From Corynebacterium kalinowskii (GTDB lineage Bacteria; Actinomycetota; Actinomycetes; Mycobacteriales; Mycobacteriaceae): a stretch of DNA of 64,000 nt. The stretch covers positions 1,054,001 to 1,118,000 of the forward strand of contig NZ_CP046452.1 of the NCBI RefSeq assembly GCF_009734385.1. The letters are read 5' to 3'. Each line of letters opens with the position of its first letter. Within the stretch, counting starts at the first letter, position 1. Below, in pieces: positions 19,288 through 28,138 of the stretch. The notes beneath the pieces are model-generated. The model was given only the letters and a program-made list of their open reading frames with translations. It did no database searches and was not told where the DNA came from. Position numbers and translations under genes: made by a program.

Positions 19288-20997
19288 CGTTTTCGTGCGC
19301 CGAGCGCGCAGGGAAGCGATCACGAGCAGCAGGACACCTTCGAAAAGGAAGGTGATGAAGCGAATGAAGGAGTCAAGCGTGCTCATGTCGAAGAAGAGCA
19401 GCTTGAACAGCGACGCCAACGTCAGCACGAGTCCGACCATGAGGGAAGTGCGTTCGGACAGCTTCCGCGTGATGATCAAGATGTAGGCGCCGAGCAGCAG
19501 CCACAGCAAGGAAACGGCCGCGTGCCCCAAGAGGTAACCAAGGCGCATGCCGTCGTCGCCCAGCAGGCCAAACACATAGGTGGACAGGCCGACCACCACG
19601 AGGGTGCTCAAATGCAGGCCACCGAGCCCAATGATCACCAGTGCAACTGGCGAGAATCCCTGGAGCGCGCGGCGGACCAACAAGACGACTCCAATGAACA
19701 CGCTGATCGTAAGCACCTGGACGAGGGCCACGTGATCCGTCAGCCACAGCGGTTTCCTGGTAAACACAGCCATGGCTAGCTCTCCGGAGATGATCAGCGA
19801 CACCACGAACATCGACGCCCACGGGTACCAGCTATAGCGATTGTTCCTGCCCAGCCACCAGGCGAATCCGCTGGCGACGAGGAAGTACAGTGCGACCAAC
19901 CACGGCTGCGCAATCAAGCTACCGGACCCGAGCTCTGGCGCCTTCGCCCACCAGAACAGGTAGACGATCGGCAGGGCGGTCAGCGGTGCGACGGCATGCG
20001 CGCCGTGGAACATGACCGAGAGCAGTGCGAATGCCACGAAGAGGAAGATCATGATCGTCAATTCCAAGAAGGTGTCGGCGAAGACACCACCGATCAGTAG
20101 CATTGCGACCGGCGAGTAGCAGCCCAGATAAATATCGGATCGGGAGCGCCAGTCGTCGATAAGCGGGACGGCGACGAACACCGCCACGCCGAGCAGGACC
20201 GTCAGGCTGATAGGGAAGGCGTGGTTGACATTGGCTTCATCGGTGGCAGCGACGAGAACTGCGATCGGGCCACAGGCCGCTGCGAGGGTCCTCGCGGTAA
20301 ACCACTGACGCTGCATGGAAGCCACGGCGAGAAACAGGACGGGCGCGATGACGGGGAAAGAGAAGAAGTCCCCGAAGAAGACGTAGCCGATAAACAGCGC
20401 AAAGCCTGCGAGGTTCGTAATGATTAGCATGAGCTCGGAGTTCCACAGTCTTGCCACTCCGGCAAAGAAGGCAAGGAGCAGGAGCAACACGATGGCGCCG
20501 GTGAGCGGGGTCCACCAATGCAGCAGCGACACCGTTGCCATGACCGTCAGCGAGCTGGTCAGTTGCGACGCGGTAGCGAAGGCGATTCTGCCCTCGTTGG
20601 CGAGCTTGAAATGACGAACGAGGACCGCACCAACGAACAGCAGAACAGAGATCAGCCAGGCGGCAACTACTCTGCCGAGCGGGCCTACAAGGTTCCACAC
20701 CAGCCACAACAGGAAGGCGACGCCGAGCAATGTGACAAATACGCCAGCGGCGGCGACGAGCCGAATCACGACCTTCTCGGCGCTGACAGGCTTTGCAGGC
20801 TTCTCGACGGCCGCAGGTCGCAGCAGCGGCGGTGCCACCGGCACTGGCTTCGGAGCCGGGGCGGGTTGGACCGCCTGGTCCTGTGACTCGTAGAGTGTGA
20901 AAAGGAGTTCGCGCACGTCGCCGAGAAGAGCTTCGGCTTCCTGGAGCTTTTTCGCCACTTGCCTCAGCTGTGCGTCTTCGTTTGGATTCAGCTTCAT
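19240..20997 (-). CDS. DUF2339-like polytopic membrane protein
   Basis: The 585-residue protein begins with a short coiled coil (about residues 5-45), a Pro/Ala linker (about 45-75), and then about 14-15 hydrophobic segments to near the end, closing with a basic loop. This layout (N-terminal coil, proline linker, many helices) matches DUF2339 proteins, whose function is unknown. There are no transport or catalytic motifs I can name. The gene ends inside the uvrA 3' end and starts 306 bases from infC, reading away from it. Confidence 0.72.
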   Translation of the reverse strand: MKLNPNEDAQLRQVAKKLQEAEALLGDVRELLFTLYESQDQAVQPAPAPKPVPVAPPLLRPAAVEKPAKPVSAEKVVIRLVAAAGVFVTLLGVAFLLWLVWNLVGPLGRVVAAWLISVLLFVGAVLVRHFKLANEGRIAFATASQLTSSLTVMATVSLLHWWTPLTGAIVLLLLLAFFAGVARLWNSELMLIITNLAGFALFIGYVFFGDFFSFPVIAPVLFLAVASMQRQWFTARTLAAACGPIAVLVAATDEANVNHAFPISLTVLLGVAVFVAVPLIDDWRSRSDIYLGCYSPVAMLLIGGVFADTFLELTIMIFLFVAFALLSVMFHGAHAVAPLTALPIVYLFWWAKAPELGSGSLIAQPWLVALYFLVASGFAWWLGRNNRYSWYPWASMFVVSLIISGELAMAVFTRKPLWLTDHVALVQVLTISVFIGVVLLVRRALQGFSPVALVIIGLGGLHLSTLVVVGLSTYVFGLLGDDGMRLGYLLGHAAVSLLWLLLGAYILIITRKLSERTSLMVGLVLTLASLFKLLFFDMSTLDSFIRFITFLFEGVLLLVIASLRARRTKTLQQVPQESAGMGPHY

Positions 20998-21303
20998 ACC
21001 GGCATTGTATGGAGTTATGAATCGCTGTGCTGGCGGGATTTGGAATTGTTATGCCCGCATGCTAACTTTATGGGGCTACCGCCTCGTGCGCGAAAACTTC
21101 TTCGTGTGCAGGCCGCAAGTGGAGGTCCCTCCCACCAGAAGCCGCCCATCGGGTTGGATAATGGTCAAAGAAGAGCTTTATTGCTTACGGATCTCCCGCA
21201 CGACCGATTATGGTCTTGCGGGTTTTTGTCGTGAGTGCTCGGGGGAATCGACACTTCAAGCCAAGCGGTACCACGTTATTTTACTGCAAATTGAGGAGTA
21301 CAC
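20998..21303 (+). promoter_or_regulatory. infC leader region: promoter candidate and long untranslated leader
   Basis: This 306-base gap between the divergent DUF2339-like gene and infC holds no convincing gene. TTGGAA (21040-21045) and TAACTT (21063-21068) are spaced 17 bases and are a candidate promoter. The transcript would have a leader of about 230 bases with short inverted segments, for example GGAGGTCCCTCC at 21122-21133, and then the terminator-like hairpin at 21195-21227. The ribosome binding site GAGGAG (21293-21298) precedes infC. The layout is that of an attenuated ribosomal-protein leader; no named RNA family could be assigned. Confidence 0.6.
21195..21227 (+). terminator. Terminator or attenuator hairpin in the infC leader
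   Basis: CCCGCACGACC (21195-21205) pairs with GGTCTTGCGGG (21212-21222) at 10 of 11 positions, followed directly by TTTTT. It lies 77 bases upstream of infC, with no gene in front that needs a terminator, so read-through control of the infC-rpmI-rplT operon is the likely role. Confidence 0.75.
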
Positions 21304-21825
21304 ATCAGCGCTGAAGTTCGCATCAACGAACGTATCCGGGTTCCCGAGGTACGTCTTGTAGGTCCAAATGGTGAGCAGGTCGGCGTCGTCCGTATTGAGG
21401 ACGCACGCAAGCTTGCCTACGATGCTGATCTCGACCTGGTCGAGGTCGCACCTAACGCGAAGCCACCCGTAGTCAAGATCATGGACTTCGGCAAGTTCAA
21501 GTACGAGCAGGACCAGAAGGCCCGCGAAGCTCGTAAGAACCAGCAGCAGACTGTGGTCAAGGAGCAGAAGCTTCGTCCAAAGATCGACGATCACGACTAT
21601 GAGACGAAGAAGAGTAACGTGATCCGATTCCTGGAAAAGGGATCCAAGGTCAAGGTCACCATCATGTTCCGCGGTCGCGAACAGTCCCGACCTGAGCTTG
21701 GCTACCGACTCCTGGAACGTCTCGCCGAAGATGTTGCCGAATTTGGCATCGTCGAGTCGAGGCCAAAGCAGGACGGCCGAAACATGACCATGGTCCTCGG
21801 CCCAGTCCGCAAGGGCAAGAAGTAA
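21304..21825 (+). CDS. infC: Translation initiation factor IF-3, probable ATC start
   Basis: IF-3 binds the 30S subunit and rejects non-standard start codons and wrong initiator tRNA. The frame shows the whole IF-3 fold: N-terminal [19 protein letters not shown], linker [17 protein letters not shown] and C-terminal domain with [15 protein letters not shown]. The N-terminal domain lies upstream of the first in-frame ATG (21481), and no ATG, GTG or TTG exists between the in-frame TGA at 21292 and that ATG. The only codon placed correctly behind the strong GAGGAG (21293-21298, spacing 5) is ATC at 21304, giving (M)[13 protein letters not shown]. coli infC starts with AUU and uses it for autoregulation; an AUC start would act alike. 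Length 173. Confidence 0.93.
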   Translation: MSAEVRINERIRVPEVRLVGPNGEQVGVVRIEDARKLAYDADLDLVEVAPNAKPPVVKIMDFGKFKYEQDQKAREARKNQQQTVVKEQKLRPKIDDHDYETKKSNVIRFLEKGSKVKVTIMFRGREQSRPELGYRLLERLAEDVAEFGIVESRPKQDGRNMTMVLGPVRKGKK

Positions 21826-21853
21826 CCGACTCTTTCTAATAAGGACAACTTAA

Positions 21854-22048
21854 ATGAAGAACAAGACCCACAAGGGCACTGCTAAGCGCGTGAAGATCTC
21901 CGGCTCCGGCAAGCTGCGTCGTGAGAAGGCTAACCGTCGCCACCTGCTCGAAGGCAAGCCTTCTACCCGCACCCGTCGTCTGAAGGGCACCACCGACGTT
22001 GCCAAGTCTGACGAGAAGCGCATGAAGCGCCTGCTCGGCCTGGCTTAA
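21854..22048 (+). CDS. rpmI: 50S ribosomal protein L35
   Basis: A 64-residue basic protein, [20 protein letters not shown]..., with the L35 pattern THKGTAKR and KRMKRLLG at the end. It is part of the large ribosomal subunit. It is the second gene of infC-rpmI-rplT, 28 bases after infC, with AAGGA before the ATG. Regulation is expected to follow infC (leader attenuator). Confidence 0.97.
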   Translation: MKNKTHKGTAKRVKISGSGKLRREKANRRHLLEGKPSTRTRRLKGTTDVAKSDEKRMKRLLGLA

Positions 22049-22101
22049 TTTCGACCACTTTTCACCCCATTCACTTTTTAGACAGTTAAGGAAGTATTTC
22101 A

Positions 22102-22482
22102 ATGGCACGTGTCAAGCGGTCAATGAACGCCAAGAAGAAGCGCCGCGAGATCCTGAAGTCCGCCAAGGGCTACCGTGGTCAGCGCTCCCGCCTCTACCGT
22201 AAGGCCAAGGAGCAGTGGCTCCACTCCATGACCTACGCTTACCGCGATCGCCGTAAGCGCAAGTCTGAGTTCCGTCGCCTGTGGATCACCCGTATCAACG
22301 CGGCTGCTCGCATGAACGACATCACCTACAACCGTCTCATCCAGGGCCTGCGCCTTGCTGAGATCGAGGTCGACCGCAAGATGCTCGCTGAGCTTGCAGT
22401 CAACGACTTCGCTGCATTCTCTGCGATCTGCGAGGCTGCCAAGGCAGCTCTGCCTGAGGACGTTAACGCTCCTGCAGCTTAG
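22102..22482 (+). CDS. rplT: 50S ribosomal protein L20
   Basis: A 126-residue protein beginning [20 protein letters not shown], with the helical, Arg/Lys-rich stretch [16 protein letters not shown] and the C-terminal [20 protein letters not shown] domain. L20 is needed for early assembly of the 50S subunit, and in some bacteria it represses its own operon by binding the leader. It follows rpmI by 53 bases with AAGGAAG as ribosome binding site and ends at a strong terminator. Confidence 0.97.
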   Translation: MARVKRSMNAKKKRREILKSAKGYRGQRSRLYRKAKEQWLHSMTYAYRDRRKRKSEFRRLWITRINAAARMNDITYNRLIQGLRLAEIEVDRKMLAELAVNDFAAFSAICEAAKAALPEDVNAPAA

Positions 22483-22493
22483 GTTTGATCTGG

Positions 22494-22524
22494 AAGCACC
22501 TCATCGAAAGATGGGGTGCTTTTC
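22494..22524 (+). terminator. Terminator after rplT
   Basis: AAGCACCTCATC (22494-22505) pairs fully with GATGGGGTGCTT (22510-22521) around a GAAA loop, then TTC. It ends the infC operon. Confidence 0.88.
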
Positions 22525-22593
22525 GCATTTGCACTTAGTTGTGGTTTGGGCTTCAATCACAATGGACCCTCAAATTTTAAGGTGGCAATAGGA

Positions 22594-23055
22594 ATGACGT
22601 ATCCAGAGAATCCGTATCAGGCATTTGACAAGGACGGGCTGCCCGTTCCACCTCCGGCTCCGCAAAACCCGTTCGGCCAGCCGGCACCGCAAAGCCCTTA
22701 TGCTCAGCAGCAACAGTTTGCGCAGCAGTTCCCGGCTCAGCCGGTGCCCCCTGCTTACGGTCAGCCGCAGTATGCGGTGCCGATGGTGCAGCAGCAGCCT
22801 AAACAGATGATCGTTGCAGCGTTGCTCGCGTTCTTCCTCGGTGGCTGGGGTGCGCACAACTTCTATCTGGGCAATACGAACCGCGCAGTCATGCAGCTCA
22901 TCGGTACGATCCTTGGACTTTTTACGGCGTGGCTCATCATCGGATTCTTCATCTTGATGGCTATCGGCATCTGGGTGCTAGTCGAGTTCGTCATGATTCT
23001 CGCGGGATCTTCGCCATACGATCGTGACGCCAACGGCGTTCCACTGACCAAATAG
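22594..23055 (+). CDS. TM2 domain membrane protein
   Basis: A 153-residue protein: a Pro/Gln-rich N-terminal half (about residues 15-75, with repeated PQ and QQ runs), then the TM2 domain. That domain has two hydrophobic helices and the pattern LLAFFLGGWGAHNFYLGN before the second helix, with the DRDANGVPLTK tail in the cytoplasm. Function of TM2 proteins in actinobacteria is unknown. ATG 22594 is the start consistent with MTYPENPYQAF; a longer frame begins at 22516 inside the rplT terminator and is unlikely. Confidence 0.82.
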   Translation: MTYPENPYQAFDKDGLPVPPPAPQNPFGQPAPQSPYAQQQQFAQQFPAQPVPPAYGQPQYAVPMVQQQPKQMIVAALLAFFLGGWGAHNFYLGNTNRAVMQLIGTILGLFTAWLIIGFFILMAIGIWVLVEFVMILAGSSPYDRDANGVPLTK

Positions 23056-23068
23056 CACACATGAAAAG

Positions 23069-23105
23069 GCCCCTGAACAGGATTGTAGAAATCCTGGCCA
23101 GGGGC
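23069..23105. terminator. Shared hairpin between the TM2 gene and the convergent broken gene
   Basis: GCCCCTG (23070-23076) with CAGGGGC (23099-23105), and inside it CAGGATT with AATCCTG around a GTAG loop, form a two-part stem. It lies between two convergent genes and can serve both. Confidence 0.78.
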
Positions 23106-23120
23106 AAATTCTGTTTTAGG

Positions 23121-23657
23121 CTACTTCTTAGTGCGCAGGACCGTGAACCCTAGCGCGAGAAGGATGGCAGCGAGAGCTAGCAGTGCAGCTCCTGCCCAGA
23201 TAGCGATGGTACCGACGAGCCACCAGCCGTAGGCGTTAAGCAGGATGCCTCGAAGTGCGTCGCCCTTGAATAGGGAGTCGCGGGTCTCGTTCATTTTCTT
23301 GATTTCGTCTTCCGACTTGCCGTCCGCCTTGGCCTTCTTGATGACATCGCCCATTTCTTGGTACGTCTTGCCATCGGAGGACGCCATCATGTGATCCCAG
23401 ATGAAGTGGTCCGAGTAGACCTTGGCCTGTGGGCCGGTGGTCATTGGCTGGCCTTCGAATGGTTTGAGGGCATCTTGGGATTCTTGGCTCTTCAGGGACG
23501 TGATCGCTTGGCCGGAAGGCATGGTGGTCTTTTCCTGGTTGAGTCGGTCGGTGGCGAAGCCGTGGGCGAACATGCCTGTTTACAGGAGGATTGCGCCGAC
23601 GATGGTGAGGACGACTCCAAAGACGCGGGACATGGCACCGTAGATTTACTTGTCCAT
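23121..23657 (-). pseudogene. Small membrane protein gene broken by two in-frame TAA codons
   Basis: From ATG 23657 the frame reads MDK, TAA, IYGA, MSRVFGVVLTIVGAILL, TAA, TGMFAHGFATDRL and then stays open to the stop at 23121. The part after the second stop (150 residues from ATG 23573) has a hydrophilic domain and a C-terminal membrane helix (about residues 115-143, WWLVGTIAIWAGAALL) ending VLRTKK. Placing the N-terminal hydrophobic segment in the same frame gives a protein with one helix at each end, which I take as the original form. The TAA codons at 23648-23646 and 23582-23580 would destroy it. A truncated product from the internal ATG 23573 could still be made, without the first helix. 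The family is not recognised. Confidence 0.6.
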
Positions 23658-23779
23658 TTCTGTTGCGACCTTTCTGGTTCTTGTTGGATAGCTTTACGGT
23701 AGAACCAAGCATATGACTAAGCAATAATAGATACGTCACCTAAATGATTAAAAAAAGCCAGGTCATGGGGGTGTGATGC

Positions 23780-23807
23780 AAGGATCGCCCGGATGGGGGC
23801 GTTCCTT
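23780..23807. terminator. Hairpin before the SdpI-like gene
   Basis: AAGGATCGCCC (23780-23790) pairs with GGGCGTTCCTT (23797-23807) with one T-T mismatch. There is no clear T-run after it. It lies 13 bases before the SdpI-like start; role uncertain. Confidence 0.4.
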
Positions 23808-23819
23808 TGGGGTTAAGCT

Positions 23820-24167
23820 GTGGCAATGATCTTCATGACGGTGACACTGACTCTTTTCGGTCTACTTTTCCTCTTCATGGGCTTGGTAGCGCCGCGAGGG
23901 GACTACCGAAAGTTCCCTGGAATTAATACGCCGACCACCACGGCGTCGAAAGGCGCGTGGCAGGCGGCTCACCGCACGGTGTCTACGATCAACGTGTTCA
24001 TCGCCATCTACTTCTTTGGGGCTCTGGGTGCATTGTGGCTCGCTTCCTTTCAGATAACAGGGCGGACATTTTTCGCCATCCTCATGGTGGGGTTGCTGAT
24101 GTTCGTTCCGGTGATCCTCGTGGGCAATCGGGCAGCCCAGCAGTACCTCGATGGGGAGGGAAGGTAA
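23820..24167 (+). CDS. SdpI/YhfL-like membrane protein
   Basis: A 115-residue protein with three hydrophobic segments. Between the first and second lies KFPGINTPTTTASKGAWQAAHR, whose pattern G-[IR]-x-T-x-x-T ... W-x-x-x-H-R is that of the SdpI family. Bacillus SdpI gives immunity to the toxin SdpC; most family members in actinobacteria have no such partner and none is seen here. Possible starts are GTG 23820 and ATG 23826. It is 10 bases upstream of the SpoU methyltransferase and probably in its transcript. Confidence 0.7.
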   Translation: MAMIFMTVTLTLFGLLFLFMGLVAPRGDYRKFPGINTPTTTASKGAWQAAHRTVSTINVFIAIYFFGALGALWLASFQITGRTFFAILMVGLLMFVPVILVGNRAAQQYLDGEGR

Positions 24168-24177
24168 CCTAAGGCCC

Positions 24178-24987
24178 ATGAACTTAGACTTTTCGCAGGC
24201 ATTCACGGAGCGCACGCCACGGGTGGTGAACGCGGCAAAGCTACTAAAGACCGCTGGTCGAAAAAAGGCAGAGCTCTTCCTTGCAGAAGGGGAGAACTCC
24301 GTGGAAGCAGCGATCGCCACCGGCGCTGCGCAGGACGTCTTTGTTACCGAGAGAGCAGCCGAGCGTTTCACGGAGTTGCTCAAAGCCGCAGGACACATGA
24401 ACGTCTACGTCCACCCGATCTCGGACAAGGCCGCAAAAACTCTGTCCGACACCGTCACCACCACGGGCATTTTTGCGGTGTGCAAGCCAGTGCTGTGGCC
24501 GCTTCGCGACGTCATGCGCAGCAAGCCACGCCTGGTGATGGTGGCTGTGGAAACCAGCGAACCCGGAAACGCAGGCACGCTCATCCGTGTAGCGGATGCT
24601 GTGGGAGCTGACGCGGTGCTGTTCGCCGGTGAAACAGTGGATCCACAGGGCCCGAAGGCGCTTCGCGCGTCAGCAGGTTCGCTGTTCCACATTCCAGTGA
24701 TCCGCGAGACTAACTTCCAAACCATCGTTGATTCACTCAAGGCACGTGACTTGCAGATCATCGCGACGTCTCCAGATGGGGAAGCAAGCCTGGATGACGC
24801 CGATGAACTTCTTGCAAAGCCAACTGCCTGGCTTTTCGGCAACGAGGCACACGGACTGCCAAAAGAACTGCTGGACAAGGCCGACATCACTATGCGGATC
24901 CCTATCCGTGGTCGCGCTGAGTCACTGAATCTGGCGACGGCAGCCTCGATCTGCATGTATGAATCGTCGAAGGCTCAGAATCGATGA
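24178..24987 (+). CDS. SpoU/TrmH-family RNA 2'-O-methyltransferase
   Basis: The 269-residue protein has an N-terminal substrate-binding domain (about 1-100) and a C-terminal SPOUT domain with the trefoil-knot motifs: VETSEPGNAGTLIRVADAVG (motif 1), WLFGNEAHGLP (motif 2) and IPIRGRAESLNLATAASI (motif 3). It methylates a ribose in rRNA or tRNA; the target is not readable. The same position between rplT and pheST is occupied by a tsnR-annotated gene in M. tuberculosis. ATG 24178 is preferred to 24151. The stop overlaps the next ATG (ATGA), so the two are co-translated. Confidence 0.9.
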   Translation: MNLDFSQAFTERTPRVVNAAKLLKTAGRKKAELFLAEGENSVEAAIATGAAQDVFVTERAAERFTELLKAAGHMNVYVHPISDKAAKTLSDTVTTTGIFAVCKPVLWPLRDVMRSKPRLVMVAVETSEPGNAGTLIRVADAVGADAVLFAGETVDPQGPKALRASAGSLFHIPVIRETNFQTIVDSLKARDLQIIATSPDGEASLDDADELLAKPTAWLFGNEAHGLPKELLDKADITMRIPIRGRAESLNLATAASICMYESSKAQNR

Positions 24988-26102
24988 CAGTATCCCGTCT
25001 GCAAGAATTCGGTGAAACCATCTTTGCGCGCATGAGCGCTTTGGCGGTCGAGCACGACGCCATCAACCTGGGGCAGGGATTCCCAGATACGGATGGCCCA
25101 GCGCGGATGCTGGAGATAGCCCAACAGGAAATTGCCGGTGGCAACAACCAGTATGCGCCGGGGATGGGCGTCGCGAAGCTGCGTGAAGCTGTGGCCTACG
25201 ATCGGGTCGTGGCACCCGACAATGTCCTCATCACGGTTGGTGCCACGGAAGCGTTGACGGCCGCCGTGCTCGGTCACGTGGAGCCCGGCCAGGAAGTGAT
25301 TGTCCTGGAGCCGTATTACGACGCCTATGCTGCGGCGATTGCGCTGGCAGGGGCCAAGCGCGTGGCGGTACCGTTGAAAGCAGTCGGCAACACGTGGGAT
25401 GTGGATGTCGATGCGGTTGAGGCTGCAGTGACTCACAAAACCGCGATGATCATCGTGAATTCGCCGCACAACCCCACCGGTGCGGTGTTTTCCCGCGGGG
25501 CGCTCGAAGAGTTGGCGAAGCTGTGTGTTCGCCACGACCTGATCGTCCTGTCCGACGAGGTCTACGAACACCTGGTCTTCCCGGGTTCACAGCACATTCG
25601 TTTAGCGGAGCTGCCCGGCATGTGGCTGCGCACCATCTCGGTCTCCTCGGCGGCGAAGACCTTTAATTGCACTGGCTGGAAGACCGGTTGGGCGGTGGCC
25701 TCGCGCGACCTGCTGGACGGCGTCGTGAAGGCCAAGCAATTCATGACTTACGTGGGTGCCACCCCTTTCCAGCCCGCGGTTGCATACGCGCTGCGTGAGG
25801 AAAAGGGCTGGGTGCAGGGTATGGTTGCCGAGCTGGATAACAAGCGGAAATTGCTTGCCGACGGCCTTCGCGCCCGCGGCTATCACGTCTACGACACCGC
25901 GGGTACCTATTACATCGTCGCGGACGTTGGGCAGCCTGGCCTTGAGTTTTGTATGAACCTGCCACAGCAGGTGGGCGTGGCTGCGATCCCACTCGAGGTG
26001 TTCACCGACCATCCCGAGCAGTGGCGAACCAAGGTACGGTTCGCGTTCTGCAAGAAGGATGAGGTTCTGGAGGAAGCAAACAGGCGGTTAGTTGGGGACT
26101 AG
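24984..26102 (+). CDS. Class I/II aminotransferase, DapC-like (Rv0858c type)
   Basis: A 372-residue PLP enzyme. Seen: VNSPHNPTGAVFS (Asn and Pro of the cofactor pocket), LSDEVYEHLVF (Asp and Tyr contacts) and the Schiff-base Lys in SSAAKTFNCTGWKTGW (about residue 225), with Arg in KVRFAFCK near the end. The N-terminus MTVSRLQEFGETIFARMSAL and the whole length resemble the M. tuberculosis protein called DapC (N-succinyldiaminopimelate aminotransferase) as I remember it. Kynurenine or methionine aminotransferases of the same fold are possible. It overlaps the SpoU gene by 4 bases at its start and the convergent phospholipase by 4 bases at its end. Confidence 0.82.
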   Translation: MTVSRLQEFGETIFARMSALAVEHDAINLGQGFPDTDGPARMLEIAQQEIAGGNNQYAPGMGVAKLREAVAYDRVVAPDNVLITVGATEALTAAVLGHVEPGQEVIVLEPYYDAYAAAIALAGAKRVAVPLKAVGNTWDVDVDAVEAAVTHKTAMIIVNSPHNPTGAVFSRGALEELAKLCVRHDLIVLSDEVYEHLVFPGSQHIRLAELPGMWLRTISVSSAAKTFNCTGWKTGWAVASRDLLDGVVKAKQFMTYVGATPFQPAVAYALREEKGWVQGMVAELDNKRKLLADGLRARGYHVYDTAGTYYIVADVGQPGLEFCMNLPQQVGVAAIPLEVFTDHPEQWRTKVRFAFCKKDEVLEEANRRLVGD

Positions 26103-26502
26103 CGGCACCAGGGACGACAGACTTTCGCACCTTCAATCACCGGAATGGCGATTCGAATATAGTTCAAGGCGCCACCAGTCATCCATCCCTGCATCGATCG
26201 AAGTTCAGCGAGAAAAGAATTGTCGCAGCTGATCATAAAGTCCCGATTGCCAGCGGCGTTTTTCAAACATAGGTCGTGACGTTGACATGCTGCGTCAAGG
26301 CTGTCCTTTGGAATAGCATCACTGGAGTTGTCATACCCGCAGTGATTTCCGTAAGTGGGTCCAAGTCTCATAGGCGTGACGAAATCGTGCGTTGTATACG
26401 GTTCCGGCACAACTTCTGTTTCGGTTATCGGTGTCGCGGAAGCGCCTGGTTGAGCGCTGACTGCAGGAGGGCAATGAGTGTGAGAGTTCGAAAATGTTTC
26501 AT
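26099..26502 (-). pseudogene. Secreted prokaryotic phospholipase A2, frameshift in the signal peptide
   Basis: The main frame (26099 to about 26470) encodes a phospholipase A2 domain: YGNHCGYDN, DSLDAACQRHDLCLKN with the His-Asp catalytic pair, CDNSFLAEL and a final cysteine pair. It has no signal peptide and no ATG at a sensible place. In another frame, ATG 26502 begins MKHFRTLTLIALL, a good signal-peptide start, but that frame soon ends. Joining them by a one-base shift in the stretch about 26460-26475 gives a normal secreted protein with a cleavage region near AVSAQPGASA. I take it as a frameshift mutation or a sequencing error. The family hydrolyses the sn-2 ester of phospholipids outside the cell. 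Confidence 0.65.
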
Positions 26503-26626
26503 GATTCACATGCTCATTTGAAATCGTTAACAATCGGAAAAATAAGTATCAGTACGATAACAAACGTCTTTTTCATTAAGCCATGTGCAAGGCTTGGAAT
26601 TGATATTCTAGGTGGGAGGTTCAAGA

Positions 26627-26980
26627 ATGTTGCGCATCGGCGTTGGAATTCACCTCGTGCTGGCGCTGGTCTTGGTGGGATTTCACGTCACCGGCTACTG
26701 GTCAGTCATTTATTTGGTGCTTCTACTTGTTGGAACGCTGATGATTCCGGTTAATTTGGCTGTCTCGGTACGAGGGCGGATGAATCATCCAGGGACATTT
26801 TATGGTTATATCCTCGGCATGTGCGCGGTTCTTTCGATCTTGGCGTACATCGTAGCTACCGCTCCGACACCGATGCCCCCGTTCTTCCTTTTGATATTTG
26901 CCATCGTCCCTGCAGCTCTTATTGCTAGCGTGGAACTTTTTGTGTTTCGCCGATTCACTCGACCTAATCATCTCGACTGA
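26627..26980 (+). CDS. Small membrane protein with four hydrophobic segments
   Basis: A 117-residue protein whose hydrophobic stretches lie about at residues 3-22, 27-47, 61-80 and 85-106, with the basic end FRRFTRPNHLD. GGGAGG lies 6 bases before ATG 26627, so translation is likely. I do not recognise a family. It stands alone between the broken phospholipase gene and pheS. Confidence 0.6.
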   Translation: MLRIGVGIHLVLALVLVGFHVTGYWSVIYLVLLLVGTLMIPVNLAVSVRGRMNHPGTFYGYILGMCAVLSILAYIVATAPTPMPPFFLLIFAIVPAALIASVELFVFRRFTRPNHLD

Positions 26981-26998
26981 CTTTTGGCTGCGGGGTAA

Positions 26999-28123
<1,125 letters not shown>

Positions 28124-28138
28124 GGAGAAATTGAAACC

